A stretch of 64,000 nucleotides of DNA. Origin: CAVTPU01 sp963736695. Lineage in GTDB: Bacteria > Actinomycetota > Actinomycetes > Mycobacteriales > Micromonosporaceae. Made by a program: the position numbers and the translations under genes. The DNA is taken from NCBI GenBank assembly GCA_963736695.1, contig CAVTPU010000004.1, positions 3,038,001-3,102,000 on the forward strand, read 5' to 3'. The notes beneath the pieces were generated by a model that ran no database searches, was not told where the DNA came from, and was given only the letters and a program-made list of their open reading frames with translations. Position 1 is the stretch's first letter. Every line of letters begins with the position of its first letter. Shown here one piece after another: positions 31,271 to 39,475 of this stretch.

Positions 31271-31837
31271 TCAACCGGCGGCGACGACCTCGCCCACTCC
31301 GTCGGCCAGGCTCTCCTCACGGATCGCCCGCTTGCGGGCCCGATGGGCGGCGACGTGCGATCGGGTCGCGCACCGTTCAGAGCAGAACCGGCGGCAGTTG
31401 TTCGACGAGGTGTCGAGATAGACGTTGCCGCACCGGTCGTCGGCGCAGACTCCAAATCGGGCGCTGCCATATTCGCAGAGCCACACCGCCAGCCCCCACA
31501 CGGCTCCAGCCATGTGTTCGGCGCTTACTGACGCGCCTCGGCTGGTGACGTGCATGTGCCAGTCGCTGGACCCGTGGTCGGAGATGCGTGGCTGCACCGG
31601 ATGGGCCTCAAGCAGCGCGTTGAGGGTCTCCACGGCAGGCTGGTCGCGGCCGGTCGAGCCGTGCTCGAAGACCTCGCGCAGCCGTTTCGCACCCCGACGC
31701 AGCACGGTCATGTCACGCTCGGTGATCTCCGCAGCCTGCCAGCTGTCGGGGCCGAAGAACGCCCGAGCCTGGTCGAGCGTCTCCACGTTGGCGTTGACAA
31801 GATCGACGGCGGTCTGGGCGTATTCATCGAAGTTCAC
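31271..31837 (-). CDS. CGNR zinc finger transcriptional regulator (ABATE domain)
   Basis: A 188-residue protein. An N-terminal ABATE-type helical domain (about 1-130) is followed by the CGNR zinc finger: FGVCADDRCGNVYLDTSSNNCRRFCSERC, with four Cys and the CGN(V/R) signature. Members are probable stress-related transcription factors. The tail is Arg-rich (AAHRARKRAIREES). The GTG start has TACTTT 7 bases upstream. It converges on the Rpn-type gene and diverges from proline dehydrogenase. Confidence 0.9.
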   Translation of the reverse strand: MNFDEYAQTAVDLVNANVETLDQARAFFGPDSWQAAEITERDMTVLRRGAKRLREVFEHGSTGRDQPAVETLNALLEAHPVQPRISDHGSSDWHMHVTSRGASVSAEHMAGAVWGLAVWLCEYGSARFGVCADDRCGNVYLDTSSNNCRRFCSERCATRSHVAAHRARKRAIREESLADGVGEVVAAG

Positions 31838-31844
31838 GCCGTCA

Positions 31845-31850
31845 AAAGTA
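31845..31850 (-). promoter_or_regulatory. Candidate -10 box of the CGNR gene
   Basis: The minus strand reads TACTTT, 7 bases before GTG 31837. Confidence 0.4.
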
Positions 31851-31904
31851 GCGTTCCTCGGTGTTTGGAGCGAGCCATCTGGCGCGTTCGCCCCGTCGAG
31901 GTCT

Positions 31905-31910
31905 TAGTCT
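31905..31910 (+). promoter_or_regulatory. Candidate -10 box of proline dehydrogenase
   Basis: TAGTCT ends exactly 6 bases before ATG 31917. Confidence 0.5.
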
Positions 31911-31916
31911 GCGTTC

Positions 31917-32837
31917 ATGCTGCGATCGGTGATCCTCGCCGCTGCCCGGTCTGACCGGGTGGAGCGGATGGTGCAGACCGCCCCGGTCTCCCGTGATGTC
32001 GTGCGTCGGTTTGTCGCCGGTGCGAGCGCGTTGGACGCTTTGCGAGCCGCGCGAACCCTCATTGATCAAGGCCTGCTGGTCAGCGCCGACAACCTGGGAG
32101 AGGAGACACACTCGGCCGAGCAGGCGGTCGCCACTCGCGACGAATATCTGCGTCTCATCGGTGACCTCGCCGAGGCGGGTTTGGCCGAGTCTGTGGACAT
32201 CAGCGTCAAACTGACCGCCGTTGGCCTGCGTTTCGACGAGGGGATGGCGACCGACGCGGCGTCGGCGATCTGCGCGGCCGCCGACGCCGCAGGCACCACG
32301 GTCACGGTGGACATGGAGGACCACACGGTCACCGACGCGACGTTGGAGGTGTTCAGCGGGCTGCGGGAAAGCTATCCGCGCACCGGCGTCGCCTTGCAGG
32401 CCTATCTTCGCCGCACCGAAGGTGACTGCCGCGAGTTCGCGGTTGACGGCGCTCGGGTTCGACTGTGCAAGGGCGCCTATCGCGAACCGGAGTCAGTTGC
32501 ATATCGGTCCAAACTGGACGTCGACAAGTCCTATGTCCGGTGCCTGAACATCCTCATGTCGGGGCCGGGATATCCGATGGTCGCCACGCACGACCCCCGG
32601 CTGATCGCGATCGCCGAGGACCGGGCGAAGTGGTTCGACCGTGACCCGGGCTCCTTCGAGTTTCAGCTTCTCTATGGCGTGCGGCCCGAAGAACAGGTCC
32701 GGCTCGCCGGCGAGGGCTATCCGGTGCGGGTCTATCTGCCTTACGGCACAGACTGGTACGGATACCTGATGCGGCGGCTCGCCGAACGGCCAGCCAACGT
32801 CGCGTTTTTCGTCCGTGCACTGCGGTCCCGCCGATAG
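31917..32837 (+). CDS. Proline dehydrogenase (monofunctional)
   Basis: A 306-residue FAD-dependent proline dehydrogenase, oxidising L-proline to pyrroline-5-carboxylate and passing electrons to the quinone pool at the membrane. The TIM-barrel motifs are DISVKLTAVG, VTVDMEDHTVTD, ALQAYLRRTEGD, RLCKGAYREPE, MVATHDPRLI, FEFQLLYGVRPE and VRVYLPYGTDWYGYLMRRLAERP. The substrate-binding YxxRR-type end is intact. No P5C dehydrogenase lies next to it. Tyr codons are 10 TAT and 3 TAC. Confidence 0.95.
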   Translation: MLRSVILAAARSDRVERMVQTAPVSRDVVRRFVAGASALDALRAARTLIDQGLLVSADNLGEETHSAEQAVATRDEYLRLIGDLAEAGLAESVDISVKLTAVGLRFDEGMATDAASAICAAADAAGTTVTVDMEDHTVTDATLEVFSGLRESYPRTGVALQAYLRRTEGDCREFAVDGARVRLCKGAYREPESVAYRSKLDVDKSYVRCLNILMSGPGYPMVATHDPRLIAIAEDRAKWFDRDPGSFEFQLLYGVRPEEQVRLAGEGYPVRVYLPYGTDWYGYLMRRLAERPANVAFFVRALRSRR

Positions 32838-32850
32838 CTCAGTGATCGCG

Positions 32851-32856
32851 TAGAGT
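32851..32856 (+). promoter_or_regulatory. Candidate -10 box of the HExxH membrane protein gene
   Basis: TAGAGT ends exactly 6 bases before GTG 32863. Confidence 0.5.
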
Positions 32857-32862
32857 GCCGGG

Positions 32863-34332
32863 GTGACAAGCGGCGACAGTCGAAGCGCATGGCCAGCACC
32901 CCATCCGGCGCCCGTGCCCGATTTGGCGTTGCCCCATCGGACGCCGACCCTGCCGGTGATGCCACCACCGCCGGTCGCTGCGCGGTCGCCGCTGCTTCAT
33001 CCGACCCTGCATCAACCGATGCCTCCGCCGAGAGTCAACGGGTCTGAGCGGGCGCCATGGGTCGTCTGGATGCTTGGAACCATCGCGGCGGTGGTGACTT
33101 TCTGCGTCGTGACGGTGAGCGCCATCGTTGCTCTCGCCGATCCGCAGGCGGCCGACGGGGCGGTGACCTGGCGGCCCGGTCGAGGCACTCCGCAGGTGCC
33201 GCCGAGCGCCGACGCGGCCGCTGAGAAGTGGACCGAGTGGGCTCACCGCACGATCCAGCAATCACTGACCGAGCAGGCGTCGGCGATGCTCGCCGGCGAC
33301 GAGACGGGTTTCCTCGCCCCAGTCGATCCGGCCAACCCCACGCTTGTCGGCGAGCATCGGCGCCGGTTCACCGTGTTGCGGGCGATGGGGCTCGGAGTCT
33401 GGACCGAGACGTCCGATGCCAAGCTGACAAGCGCGGGGGACCGAGCCTGGAAGGTCGATATCAGGATCTCCTACTGTTTCGGCGCGGCGACCTGCCGGGC
33501 GGTCACTCTGCCGATGGGCAGTTCATGGCGACTGAAGAACGATCGGTTGGTCATGGTCGGCCTCGAGTTGTCCGACCCGGACTGGAACGGCCCCCGCCCG
33601 TGGGAGGTCGACGACCTCACGGTGCGTCGCGGCGATCGGGTCGTCGTCGCCTCGACCAAGGCCAACGCGTGGCGCCTCAGCGACGCGGTGGTGGCCGCCG
33701 ACCGGGCCGCGATGGTGGCGGACAAGTTCGCCAAATGGGAGGACGCCCCGGGGCGCTACGTCATATTTCTCGCCGGGCCGGCCGACTGGAAGAAGTGGTA
33801 TGGCCACGCGCAGCCGGAGTGGGCCGCCGCGTGGGCCGTGCCGGTCAGTTCCACCGTGACCGAGGTGGTGGTGCGGACCCAGGTCGTGCGTCAGTCGGGA
33901 TTGGAGAGCCTGCTCACACACGAGTTGGCCCATGTGACGAGCCTCGCCGGCAATCGTGACGGCAAGGCCAGCGACGTGTGGTGGCTTATCGAGGGCATCG
34001 CGGAATACGCGATGATGCTCGACCAGCCGGTGCGTGCCTATGACGCGCTGGCACCCACCCGGTCGTTCGTCGACGGCAAATGGAACGGTGACCCCGCCGT
34101 CGCCGCGCCCTCGGATCGGGCCTCCATCTCGGAGGCCGCAGCGCGTTATGGTGTCGCTTTCCTCGCCGTCCACCGGCTCGCCGACAAATACGGAATGGCC
34201 CGGATGCTCGACTTCTGGGGGCGGGTCGTGCACGACGACGAGTCTCTGGACGCCGCGGCGCAAAGCGCGTTGGGAGTGTCGTGGCGCACCGCGAAGGCCG
34301 ACTGTGCGCGATATATCCGGTCGGTGACCTGA
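32863..34332 (+). CDS. Membrane-anchored protein with HExxH zinc-peptidase-like domain
   Basis: A 489-residue protein. Residues 1-65 are Pro-rich and cytoplasmic. One transmembrane helix (about 66-92) follows, then a large extracellular part. An NTF2-like region seems to occupy about 115-230. A peptidase-MA/basic-type motif HELAH near residue 352, with EGIAEYAM about 20 residues later, gives the His, His and Glu ligands of gluzincin-like peptidases. Whether it is active is not known. No signal peptidase site is visible. A perfect 34-base palindrome follows its stop. Confidence 0.8.
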   Translation: MTSGDSRSAWPAPHPAPVPDLALPHRTPTLPVMPPPPVAARSPLLHPTLHQPMPPPRVNGSERAPWVVWMLGTIAAVVTFCVVTVSAIVALADPQAADGAVTWRPGRGTPQVPPSADAAAEKWTEWAHRTIQQSLTEQASAMLAGDETGFLAPVDPANPTLVGEHRRRFTVLRAMGLGVWTETSDAKLTSAGDRAWKVDIRISYCFGAATCRAVTLPMGSSWRLKNDRLVMVGLELSDPDWNGPRPWEVDDLTVRRGDRVVVASTKANAWRLSDAVVAADRAAMVADKFAKWEDAPGRYVIFLAGPADWKKWYGHAQPEWAAAWAVPVSSTVTEVVVRTQVVRQSGLESLLTHELAHVTSLAGNRDGKASDVWWLIEGIAEYAMMLDQPVRAYDALAPTRSFVDGKWNGDPAVAAPSDRASISEAAARYGVAFLAVHRLADKYGMARMLDFWGRVVHDDESLDAAAQSALGVSWRTAKADCARYIRSVT

Positions 34333-34348
34333 CCGGCCCGCCGGTGTC

Positions 34349-34382
34349 ATCGTTACCGGCCAATCGATTGGCCGGTAACGAT
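34349..34382. repeat. Perfect 34-base palindrome between the HExxH gene and the efflux adaptor gene
   Basis: Half-site ATCGTTACCGGCCAATC at 34349-34365 is followed directly by its exact reverse complement. It could form a 15-bp-or-longer hairpin, or serve as a dimer operator. It has no U tract after it, so a simple intrinsic terminator is less likely. It lies 33-66 bases upstream of the TAGACT box of the efflux operon. Confidence 0.85.
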
Positions 34383-34414
34383 CCTTCGAGCCGGGTGACG
34401 TGCGTCGGCCGAGC

Positions 34415-34420
34415 TAGACT
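34415..34420 (+). promoter_or_regulatory. Candidate -10 box of the efflux operon
   Basis: TAGACT ends exactly 6 bases before GTG 34427. Confidence 0.5.
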
Positions 34421-34426
34421 CACCCC

Positions 34427-35764
34427 GTGCGCCGAACCCCTCTTGGCGTGGCGTTGCTCGCCACCGTTGTCGCGGTCACGATAACCGCGTGCACCACTCC
34501 TGACTCCGGAATTCGAGCTGACATCGCGCGCCGGGCGACTGTCACCGAACTCGTCGACGTCTCCACCTCCGTCACCGCCCGCGCGATCGCCACTCTCACC
34601 GCACCCGCGGAGGGCACGGTGTCCCGCCTCGCGGTTGCGCCCGGCTCCGCCGTCGCGAAGGGGGCGGTCGTGGCAGTCATCGATTCGCCGACCGCTCGCA
34701 AGCGGCTCGCCGATGCCCGTGCCGCGTTGTCGGCCGCGAGCCAGGTCAGCGTCGGTGGCATCGACCTGCGCTCCGCGCAGAAGGGCTTGGACGCGTCGGC
34801 GCTGGCCGCCCTGCGTGCCGCGCGCTCCGCCGCCAACCAGGTGAGTGATCCAGCCGTACGGGCGGCTTTGCTCGCCCAGGTCGCGGCGGCGCAGCAGCAG
34901 ATGGAGACCGCGGCGCGCACCTCCCAACAGCTGGTGGAGCAGGTCAACAGCGGCATCTCGGGCATCGGCGGCGCGGTCGAGTCGCTCGGCGCGGCCCAAC
35001 GGGCGCAGGCCAAGGCTGCCTATGACCTCGCAAAGTCCACCGTGGACTCGTTGGTGCTGCGGGCGCCATTCGCTGGTGTCGTGCAGTTTGCCCGACCCGT
35101 CGCGAGCACCGCAGACCCGCTTGCCGGGCTGCTCGGCGCGGCGAGCGGGTCCGCGGCTGGCGCGATCGGAGCCGGGGCCATCTCATCAGCCGGTTCGGGC
35201 AGCGGCGCCCCGACAGCCGGCGTCGATGACATGCTCGCGGTCGGTGACCAGGTCGCCGCCGGCACGGCGGTGGTTACCATCGTCGACGCCTCCGAGATCA
35301 GCCTGACCGGTGATGTCGATGAGACTGACGTGCTCCTCGTCAAACCCGGGATCACCGCCTCCGTCGAGCTCGACGCGGCGCCGGGGCAACCCTATGAGGC
35401 GACGGTGCGAAGCGTCGACCTGCTGCCCAGCTCGTCGGCGCGGGGTGTCGGCTATCGGGTGCGGCTCGCCTTCACTCCCGCCCCGGAGGCCACAGGTGCG
35501 ACCCCTCGGCCGGGCATGAGCGCGGTCGCGCACCTGCGGGTGCGCACCGCGACCAACGCGGTGAGTGTGCCCGCAGCCGCCGTCTTCACCACCGATGCGG
35601 GGCCAGCGGTGTGGGTGGTGCGCGACGGCAAGGCGGTGCGTCAGAAAGTCGCCGTCGGCGTTCCCGGCGAGGACCTCGTCGAGATCACCGCCGGCCTTGA
35701 GTCGGGCGAGCGGGTGGTCGTCGCCGGCGTCGACAAGGTCACCGAGGGCGTGGAGATCACGTGA
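34427..35764 (+). CDS. Efflux adaptor lipoprotein, HlyD/MacA-like
   Basis: A 445-residue membrane-fusion protein. An N-terminal signal ends in the lipobox-like VTITAC near residue 21, so it is probably a lipoprotein. A lipoyl-like half (TLTAPAEGTVSRLAVAPGSAVAKG) is followed by a long Ala-rich coiled region (about 95-210) and the second half (STVDSLVLRAPFAGVVQFAR). The beta-barrel has DVDETDVLLVKPGI and GMSAVAHLRV. In a monoderm it would extend the MacB-like exporter. It overlaps the ATPase gene by GTGA. Confidence 0.9.
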   Translation: MRRTPLGVALLATVVAVTITACTTPDSGIRADIARRATVTELVDVSTSVTARAIATLTAPAEGTVSRLAVAPGSAVAKGAVVAVIDSPTARKRLADARAALSAASQVSVGGIDLRSAQKGLDASALAALRAARSAANQVSDPAVRAALLAQVAAAQQQMETAARTSQQLVEQVNSGISGIGGAVESLGAAQRAQAKAAYDLAKSTVDSLVLRAPFAGVVQFARPVASTADPLAGLLGAASGSAAGAIGAGAISSAGSGSGAPTAGVDDMLAVGDQVAAGTAVVTIVDASEISLTGDVDETDVLLVKPGITASVELDAAPGQPYEATVRSVDLLPSSSARGVGYRVRLAFTPAPEATGATPRPGMSAVAHLRVRTATNAVSVPAAAVFTTDAGPAVWVVRDGKAVRQKVAVGVPGEDLVEITAGLESGERVVVAGVDKVTEGVEIT

Positions 35765-36465
35765 GTGACGGCGACACGGCGGTCCTGTCTCTTGAGGATG
35801 TCACTCGCGACTATCAGCTCGACGGAGTCAGTGTGCCCGCGCTGCGTGGTGTCTCGCTCACCATCAGTCGCGGCGACTATGTGGCGATCGTCGGGCCATC
35901 GGGTTCGGGCAAGTCGACGCTGATGCATCTGCTCGGTGGGTTGGACCGACCCACCACCGGACGGCTGTTGCTCGACGGTCGCGACGTCTCCGCCCTCACC
36001 GCGGCACAGCTCGCGACCCTGCGCAACGAGGTGATCGGTTTCGTCTTCCAGAGCTTTCACCTGCTGGCGCGCACCTCGGCTCGGGACAACGTCGCGCTGC
36101 CGCTCATCTATCGCGGGACCGGTCGGGTGCAGCGACGGCGGCTCGCCGACGAGATGCTGTGCCGAGTCGGCTTGGAGCATCGCGTTGGTCACCGTCCCAA
36201 CCAACTCTCCGGCGGTGAGCAGCAGCGGGTCGCCATCGCCCGAGCCCTGGTGACCTCGCCGTCGGTGCTGCTCGCCGACGAGCCCACGGGCAATCTGGAC
36301 AGCCGCAGCGGTGCGGCGGTGCTCGCGCTGTTGGAGGAACTCAACACGGAGAGCGGGGTGGCACTGGTGGTGGTGACGCATGACCCGGCGGTCGCGGCGC
36401 GCGCGACTCGTCGGATCACGGTGCGCGACGGTGTCATCGTCGAGGACACGAGTGGTGCGTCGTGA
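35761..36465 (+). CDS. ABC transporter ATP-binding protein, MacB/LolD type
   Basis: A 234-residue ATPase. Walker A is GPSGSGKST (near 40-48), the Q-loop lies in VFQSFHLLARTSARDNVALP, the signature is LSGGEQQRVAIARAL, Walker B is LLADEPTGNLD, and the H-loop is VVTHDP. The NLDSRSG and IYRG segments are typical of the lipoprotein/macrolide type VII ABC class. It is coupled on both sides: GTGA with the adaptor and GTGA with the permease. The substrate is unknown. Confidence 0.94.
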   Translation: MSDGDTAVLSLEDVTRDYQLDGVSVPALRGVSLTISRGDYVAIVGPSGSGKSTLMHLLGGLDRPTTGRLLLDGRDVSALTAAQLATLRNEVIGFVFQSFHLLARTSARDNVALPLIYRGTGRVQRRRLADEMLCRVGLEHRVGHRPNQLSGGEQQRVAIARALVTSPSVLLADEPTGNLDSRSGAAVLALLEELNTESGVALVVVTHDPAVAARATRRITVRDGVIVEDTSGAS

Positions 36466-37646
36466 GCATCGCTGAGGCGTGGCGGGTCGCGGTCGACGCG
36501 CTGCGGGCAAGCCGGCTGCGCAGCGGGCTGACGATGCTCGGTGTCATTATCGGGGTCGCCGCCGTGGTGATTCTCGTGGCGATTGGCACCGGCGCGAAGC
36601 AGAAGGTCGAACAACAGGTCGAGGGGCTCGGCTCCAATCTCCTTCTCATCGTGCCTGGCAAGGTTGACTTCGGATCGGCTCCGACGATGTCGCGGCTCAA
36701 CCTCGATGATGTCGACGCCGTGACTCGCGTCGTTGGTGACCGGGAACGGGTCGCGCTCACACTGTCGTCGGGAGAGACGGTTCGTGCCGGCACCCGCAGC
36801 AGCTTCACCACCATCGCCGGTGTGCTCGACACCACTCCGAAGGTCTTTGTTCGAGACGTGGCCCGGGGCACCTACCTCGCTCGGTCTGATGTGGACACCG
36901 GGCGTCGGGTCGCGGTGCTCGGATCCTCCGTCGCTGCGGTGCTCTTCGGCGAGCGTGACCCGGTCGGCACTCAGATCACCATTGCGGGGGTTCGGTTCCG
37001 GGTCGTTGGGGTCTTCGCTCCGCTGGGGCAGAGTCTCGGTGTCGACCGGGACAATGAGGTTCATATCCCCATAACAACCGCCCAACGTATCTTCGCCACG
37101 TCGAGGGTGGACGCGATGGCGGTCAAGGCACCTGACCGCGAATCGGTCGACGAGTTGAGCGCCCGGATTGTCGACACGCTGCACCAGCGGCACCCGGAGA
37201 CGGAGTTCAGCGCGGTCACCCAACGCCAGATCCTCGGGGTGCTCGGGGACATTCTCGGAGTCCTCACCGGGGTGCTCGCGGCGATCGCCGGCATCTCGCT
37301 GCTCGTGGGAGGCGTTGGTGTCTCCAACATCATGTTGGTCTCGGTGAGGGAACGAACGAAGGAGATAGGTCTGCGCAAGGCCGTCGGTGCTCGTCCACGC
37401 GACATCGGGGTGCAGTTCCTTTTGGAAGCGGTCCTGCTCACCACCGTGGGTGGAGTGCTCGGCATCGCCATCGGAATCGGCACCGCGGCCGCCGTGAGCG
37501 CGTGGTCTCCGGTCCCCGCCGTCGTCACCTGGTGGTCTGTCGCTCTTGCTTTCGGGGTCTCGGCGGCCGTCGGAATCGTGTTTGGAGTGGTCCCCGCGCA
37601 GCGGGCCGGGCGGCTCGATCCGGTGACGGCACTGCGCACAGAGTGA
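36462..37646 (+). CDS. ABC transporter permease, MacB/FtsX type
   Basis: A 394-residue permease. One N-terminal helix (SGLTMLGVIIGVAAVVILVA near residue 20) precedes a large periplasmic-type domain (about 60-255). Three C-terminal helices follow in the FtsX domain (VLAAIAGISLLVGGVGVSNIML, then RERTKEIGLRKAVGA as the coupling region). This is the MacB layout of mechanotransmission transporters. The operon HlyD-ATPase-permease resembles macrolide or peptide exporters. Confidence 0.94.
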   Translation: MSIAEAWRVAVDALRASRLRSGLTMLGVIIGVAAVVILVAIGTGAKQKVEQQVEGLGSNLLLIVPGKVDFGSAPTMSRLNLDDVDAVTRVVGDRERVALTLSSGETVRAGTRSSFTTIAGVLDTTPKVFVRDVARGTYLARSDVDTGRRVAVLGSSVAAVLFGERDPVGTQITIAGVRFRVVGVFAPLGQSLGVDRDNEVHIPITTAQRIFATSRVDAMAVKAPDRESVDELSARIVDTLHQRHPETEFSAVTQRQILGVLGDILGVLTGVLAAIAGISLLVGGVGVSNIMLVSVRERTKEIGLRKAVGARPRDIGVQFLLEAVLLTTVGGVLGIAIGIGTAAAVSAWSPVPAVVTWWSVALAFGVSAAVGIVFGVVPAQRAGRLDPVTALRTE

Positions 37647-37770
37647 CCTGAGACGGGGCGAGTTTCGGCAACAGATCGTCGAGATCACTCACGTACCGGT
37701 ACATTTGTCAAGTAACACGCCGGTATGTCCAGCGAGGGCACGGTGCGCACGGGAGGGGTTGGGGTGAGCC

Positions 37771-37983
37771 ATGACGGGATCACCGCAGGGCGCGGGCAAG
37801 CTGCCAGAGGTGAACTTCTTGACGGTCGCTGAGGTCGCGGCGTTGATGCGTGTATCGAAGATGACCGTTTATCGTCTCGTGCACACGGGCGATCTGACTG
37901 CCGTCCGGGTGGGTCGATCGTTCCGGGTGCCCGAGCACGCCGTACACGAATATCTTCGCGGAGCTTTCGCCGAATCGGCCTAG
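37771..37983 (+). CDS. BldC-like excisionase-family DNA-binding protein
   Basis: A 70-residue MerR-like winged helix of the excisionase family. FLTVAEVAALMRVSKMTVYRLVHTGDL-type sequence fills residues 16-42 (here in two stretches), and AVRVGRSFRVPEHAV forms the wing. It matches Rv0500A and is a paralogue group of Streptomyces BldC. The ATG has GGGGTGAG upstream. Synteny with the AURKAIP1 peptide and epimerase (Rv0500A-Rv0501) supports it. Target genes are unknown. Confidence 0.9.
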   Translation: MTGSPQGAGKLPEVNFLTVAEVAALMRVSKMTVYRLVHTGDLTAVRVGRSFRVPEHAVHEYLRGAFAESA

Positions 37984-38231
37984 AGTCGGGTCGCGGATCA
38001 GGGGACGGGGTTTCGCCACGGCGTCGCCACCAGCGGGGGCGTGGCGCTGCACCAGCCTGGCCGATTAACGCCAGGCGAGGGGCGCGGGTTAGGCTGTAGT
38101 GCGACCGCGACCGGACCGCATGTCGACGACCTGTCGACGCGGTGATCGTGATCGCCACAGACGAACCCAGGGCCACGCCAACCATGGCGGATTCGGCCTC
38201 TTACCCCACGCTCACCCGAGGAGACTGCCGT

Positions 38232-38333
38232 ATGGGCTCCGTGGTCAAAAAGCGCCGCAAGCGTATGGCCAAGAAGAAGCACCGCAAGTTGCTGCGAAAG
38301 ACCCGCGTCCAGCGTCGCCGTCTCGGCAAGTGA
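38232..38333 (+). CDS. AURKAIP1/COX24 domain small basic protein, 33 residues
   Basis: A 33-residue, very basic peptide starting MGSVVKKRRKRMAKKKHRK and ending in RVQRRRLGK. It is nearly identical to Rv0500B and to the conserved bS22-type small ribosomal protein of actinobacteria (AURKAIP1/COX24 domain). Homologues in mycobacteria are found on the small ribosomal subunit (named bS22). It lies between the BldC-like regulator and the epimerase, as in M. tuberculosis. Confidence 0.92.
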   Translation: MGSVVKKRRKRMAKKKHRKLLRKTRVQRRRLGK

Positions 38334-38398
38334 CACGGCGGCCGGGACCGGCCACGGGGTGAGGGGAACGCACACCGCAGCCGTATCGGGAGGTCCGG

Positions 38399-39475
38399 GT
38401 GAAGGTCCTGGTGACCGGCGTGAGCCGGTATCTCGGGGCGCTTCTGGCTGCCCGCCTCGCCGAACATCCGGCGGTCGACCACGTGATCGGTCTCGACACG
38501 GTCGAACCGTCGGCGGCACTCGCGGCGTTCGTCGCTGACGACGTTGAGGTCGTCACGGGTGATCTGAGAAAGATCCTCCCCGCGATCGCCGACCGCGAGG
38601 TCGCGGCCGTCGTGCACATGGGTGTGCTCTCCGGACCCGGCCGAGGTGGCCGGTCCGGGATGAAGGAACACAACATCATCGGCACCATGCAGTTGCTCGC
38701 CGCATGCCAAGCGGCTCCGCACCTGCGCAAGGTGGTGGTGCGTTCCTCTACAGCCGCCTATGGCGCCTCGTTCCGCGACCCCGCGGTCTTCACCGAGTCG
38801 ACCGCCCCGACGCTGATGCCGCGGGGCGGGTTCGCCAAGGACATCATCGAGATCGAGGGATATGTTCGGGGCTTCTCCCGACGTCGTCCCGATGTGTTGA
38901 CGACGGTGCTGCGTCTCGCGCCGTTCATCGGCCCCGACGCCGACACCACTCTCACCCGGTTCTTCGCGTTGCCCGTCGTGCCCACGGTCTTCGGTCGTGA
39001 CCCACGGCTGCAGTTCATTCACGTGGACGACGCGCTGGAGCTCCTGGTCCGCTCGGTGGTGGAGGACCATCGCGGCACCTTCAACGTGGCTGGAGAGGGA
39101 GTCCTCGCCCTGTCGCAGGCCATTCGGCGGGCCGGTCGGGTCGCCGTGCCGGTCATCGAGCCCGGCATGTCGGCGTTCGCGGCGTTCGCCAAGGCGTCCG
39201 GCATCGGCGAGTTCAGCCTTGACCAGCTTGACCTCTTCGTGCACGGTCGGGTGGTCGACACCACGAAACTCGCACACGAGTTCGGGTTCATCCCCCGAAG
39301 CACCGAAGCCGCCTTCGAGGATTTCGTCCACGGACGAGGCATGCACCGCGCCGGCGCCGTCGCGGTGCTGCGCCCCACCACTGTCTCCGCCGTCGAAGCG
39401 ATCATTCTCGACGGAATCCGCGCGGTCCGCACAGCGGCCGCCGGCCGGCCGAAGCGTGAGCCAGCCCATGACTGA
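38399..39475 (+). CDS. NAD-dependent epimerase/dehydratase family protein (Rv0501-like)
   Basis: A 358-residue extended SDR. The nucleotide-binding loop is VTGVSRYLGALLAARL near residue 5, the acidic strand end is GLDTVEP, and the catalytic region shows SSTAAYGAS in place of a clear YxxxK (the Ser-Ala-Tyr stretch comes first, and RGGFAKDIIE may supply Lys). C-terminal FIHVDDALELL and FNVAGEG are typical. The sugar substrate is unknown. GTG start with GGGAGG upstream. It overlaps the acyltransferase start by 8 bases. Confidence 0.88.
   Translation: MKVLVTGVSRYLGALLAARLAEHPAVDHVIGLDTVEPSAALAAFVADDVEVVTGDLRKILPAIADREVAAVVHMGVLSGPGRGGRSGMKEHNIIGTMQLLAACQAAPHLRKVVVRSSTAAYGASFRDPAVFTESTAPTLMPRGGFAKDIIEIEGYVRGFSRRRPDVLTTVLRLAPFIGPDADTTLTRFFALPVVPTVFGRDPRLQFIHVDDALELLVRSVVEDHRGTFNVAGEGVLALSQAIRRAGRVAVPVIEPGMSAFAAFAKASGIGEFSLDQLDLFVHGRVVDTTKLAHEFGFIPRSTEAAFEDFVHGRGMHRAGAVAVLRPTTVSAVEAIILDGIRAVRTAAAGRPKREPAHD

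Noticed and set aside
36189..37688. 499-codon open frame on the minus strand
   Set aside because: Antisense to the MacB-type permease and ATPase; no recognisable domain and mirror-type composition.
37693..37702. GTACCGGTAC palindrome upstream of the BldC-like gene as an operator
   Set aside because: Only 10 bases and easily expected by chance; no second copy or clear promoter spacing supports it.
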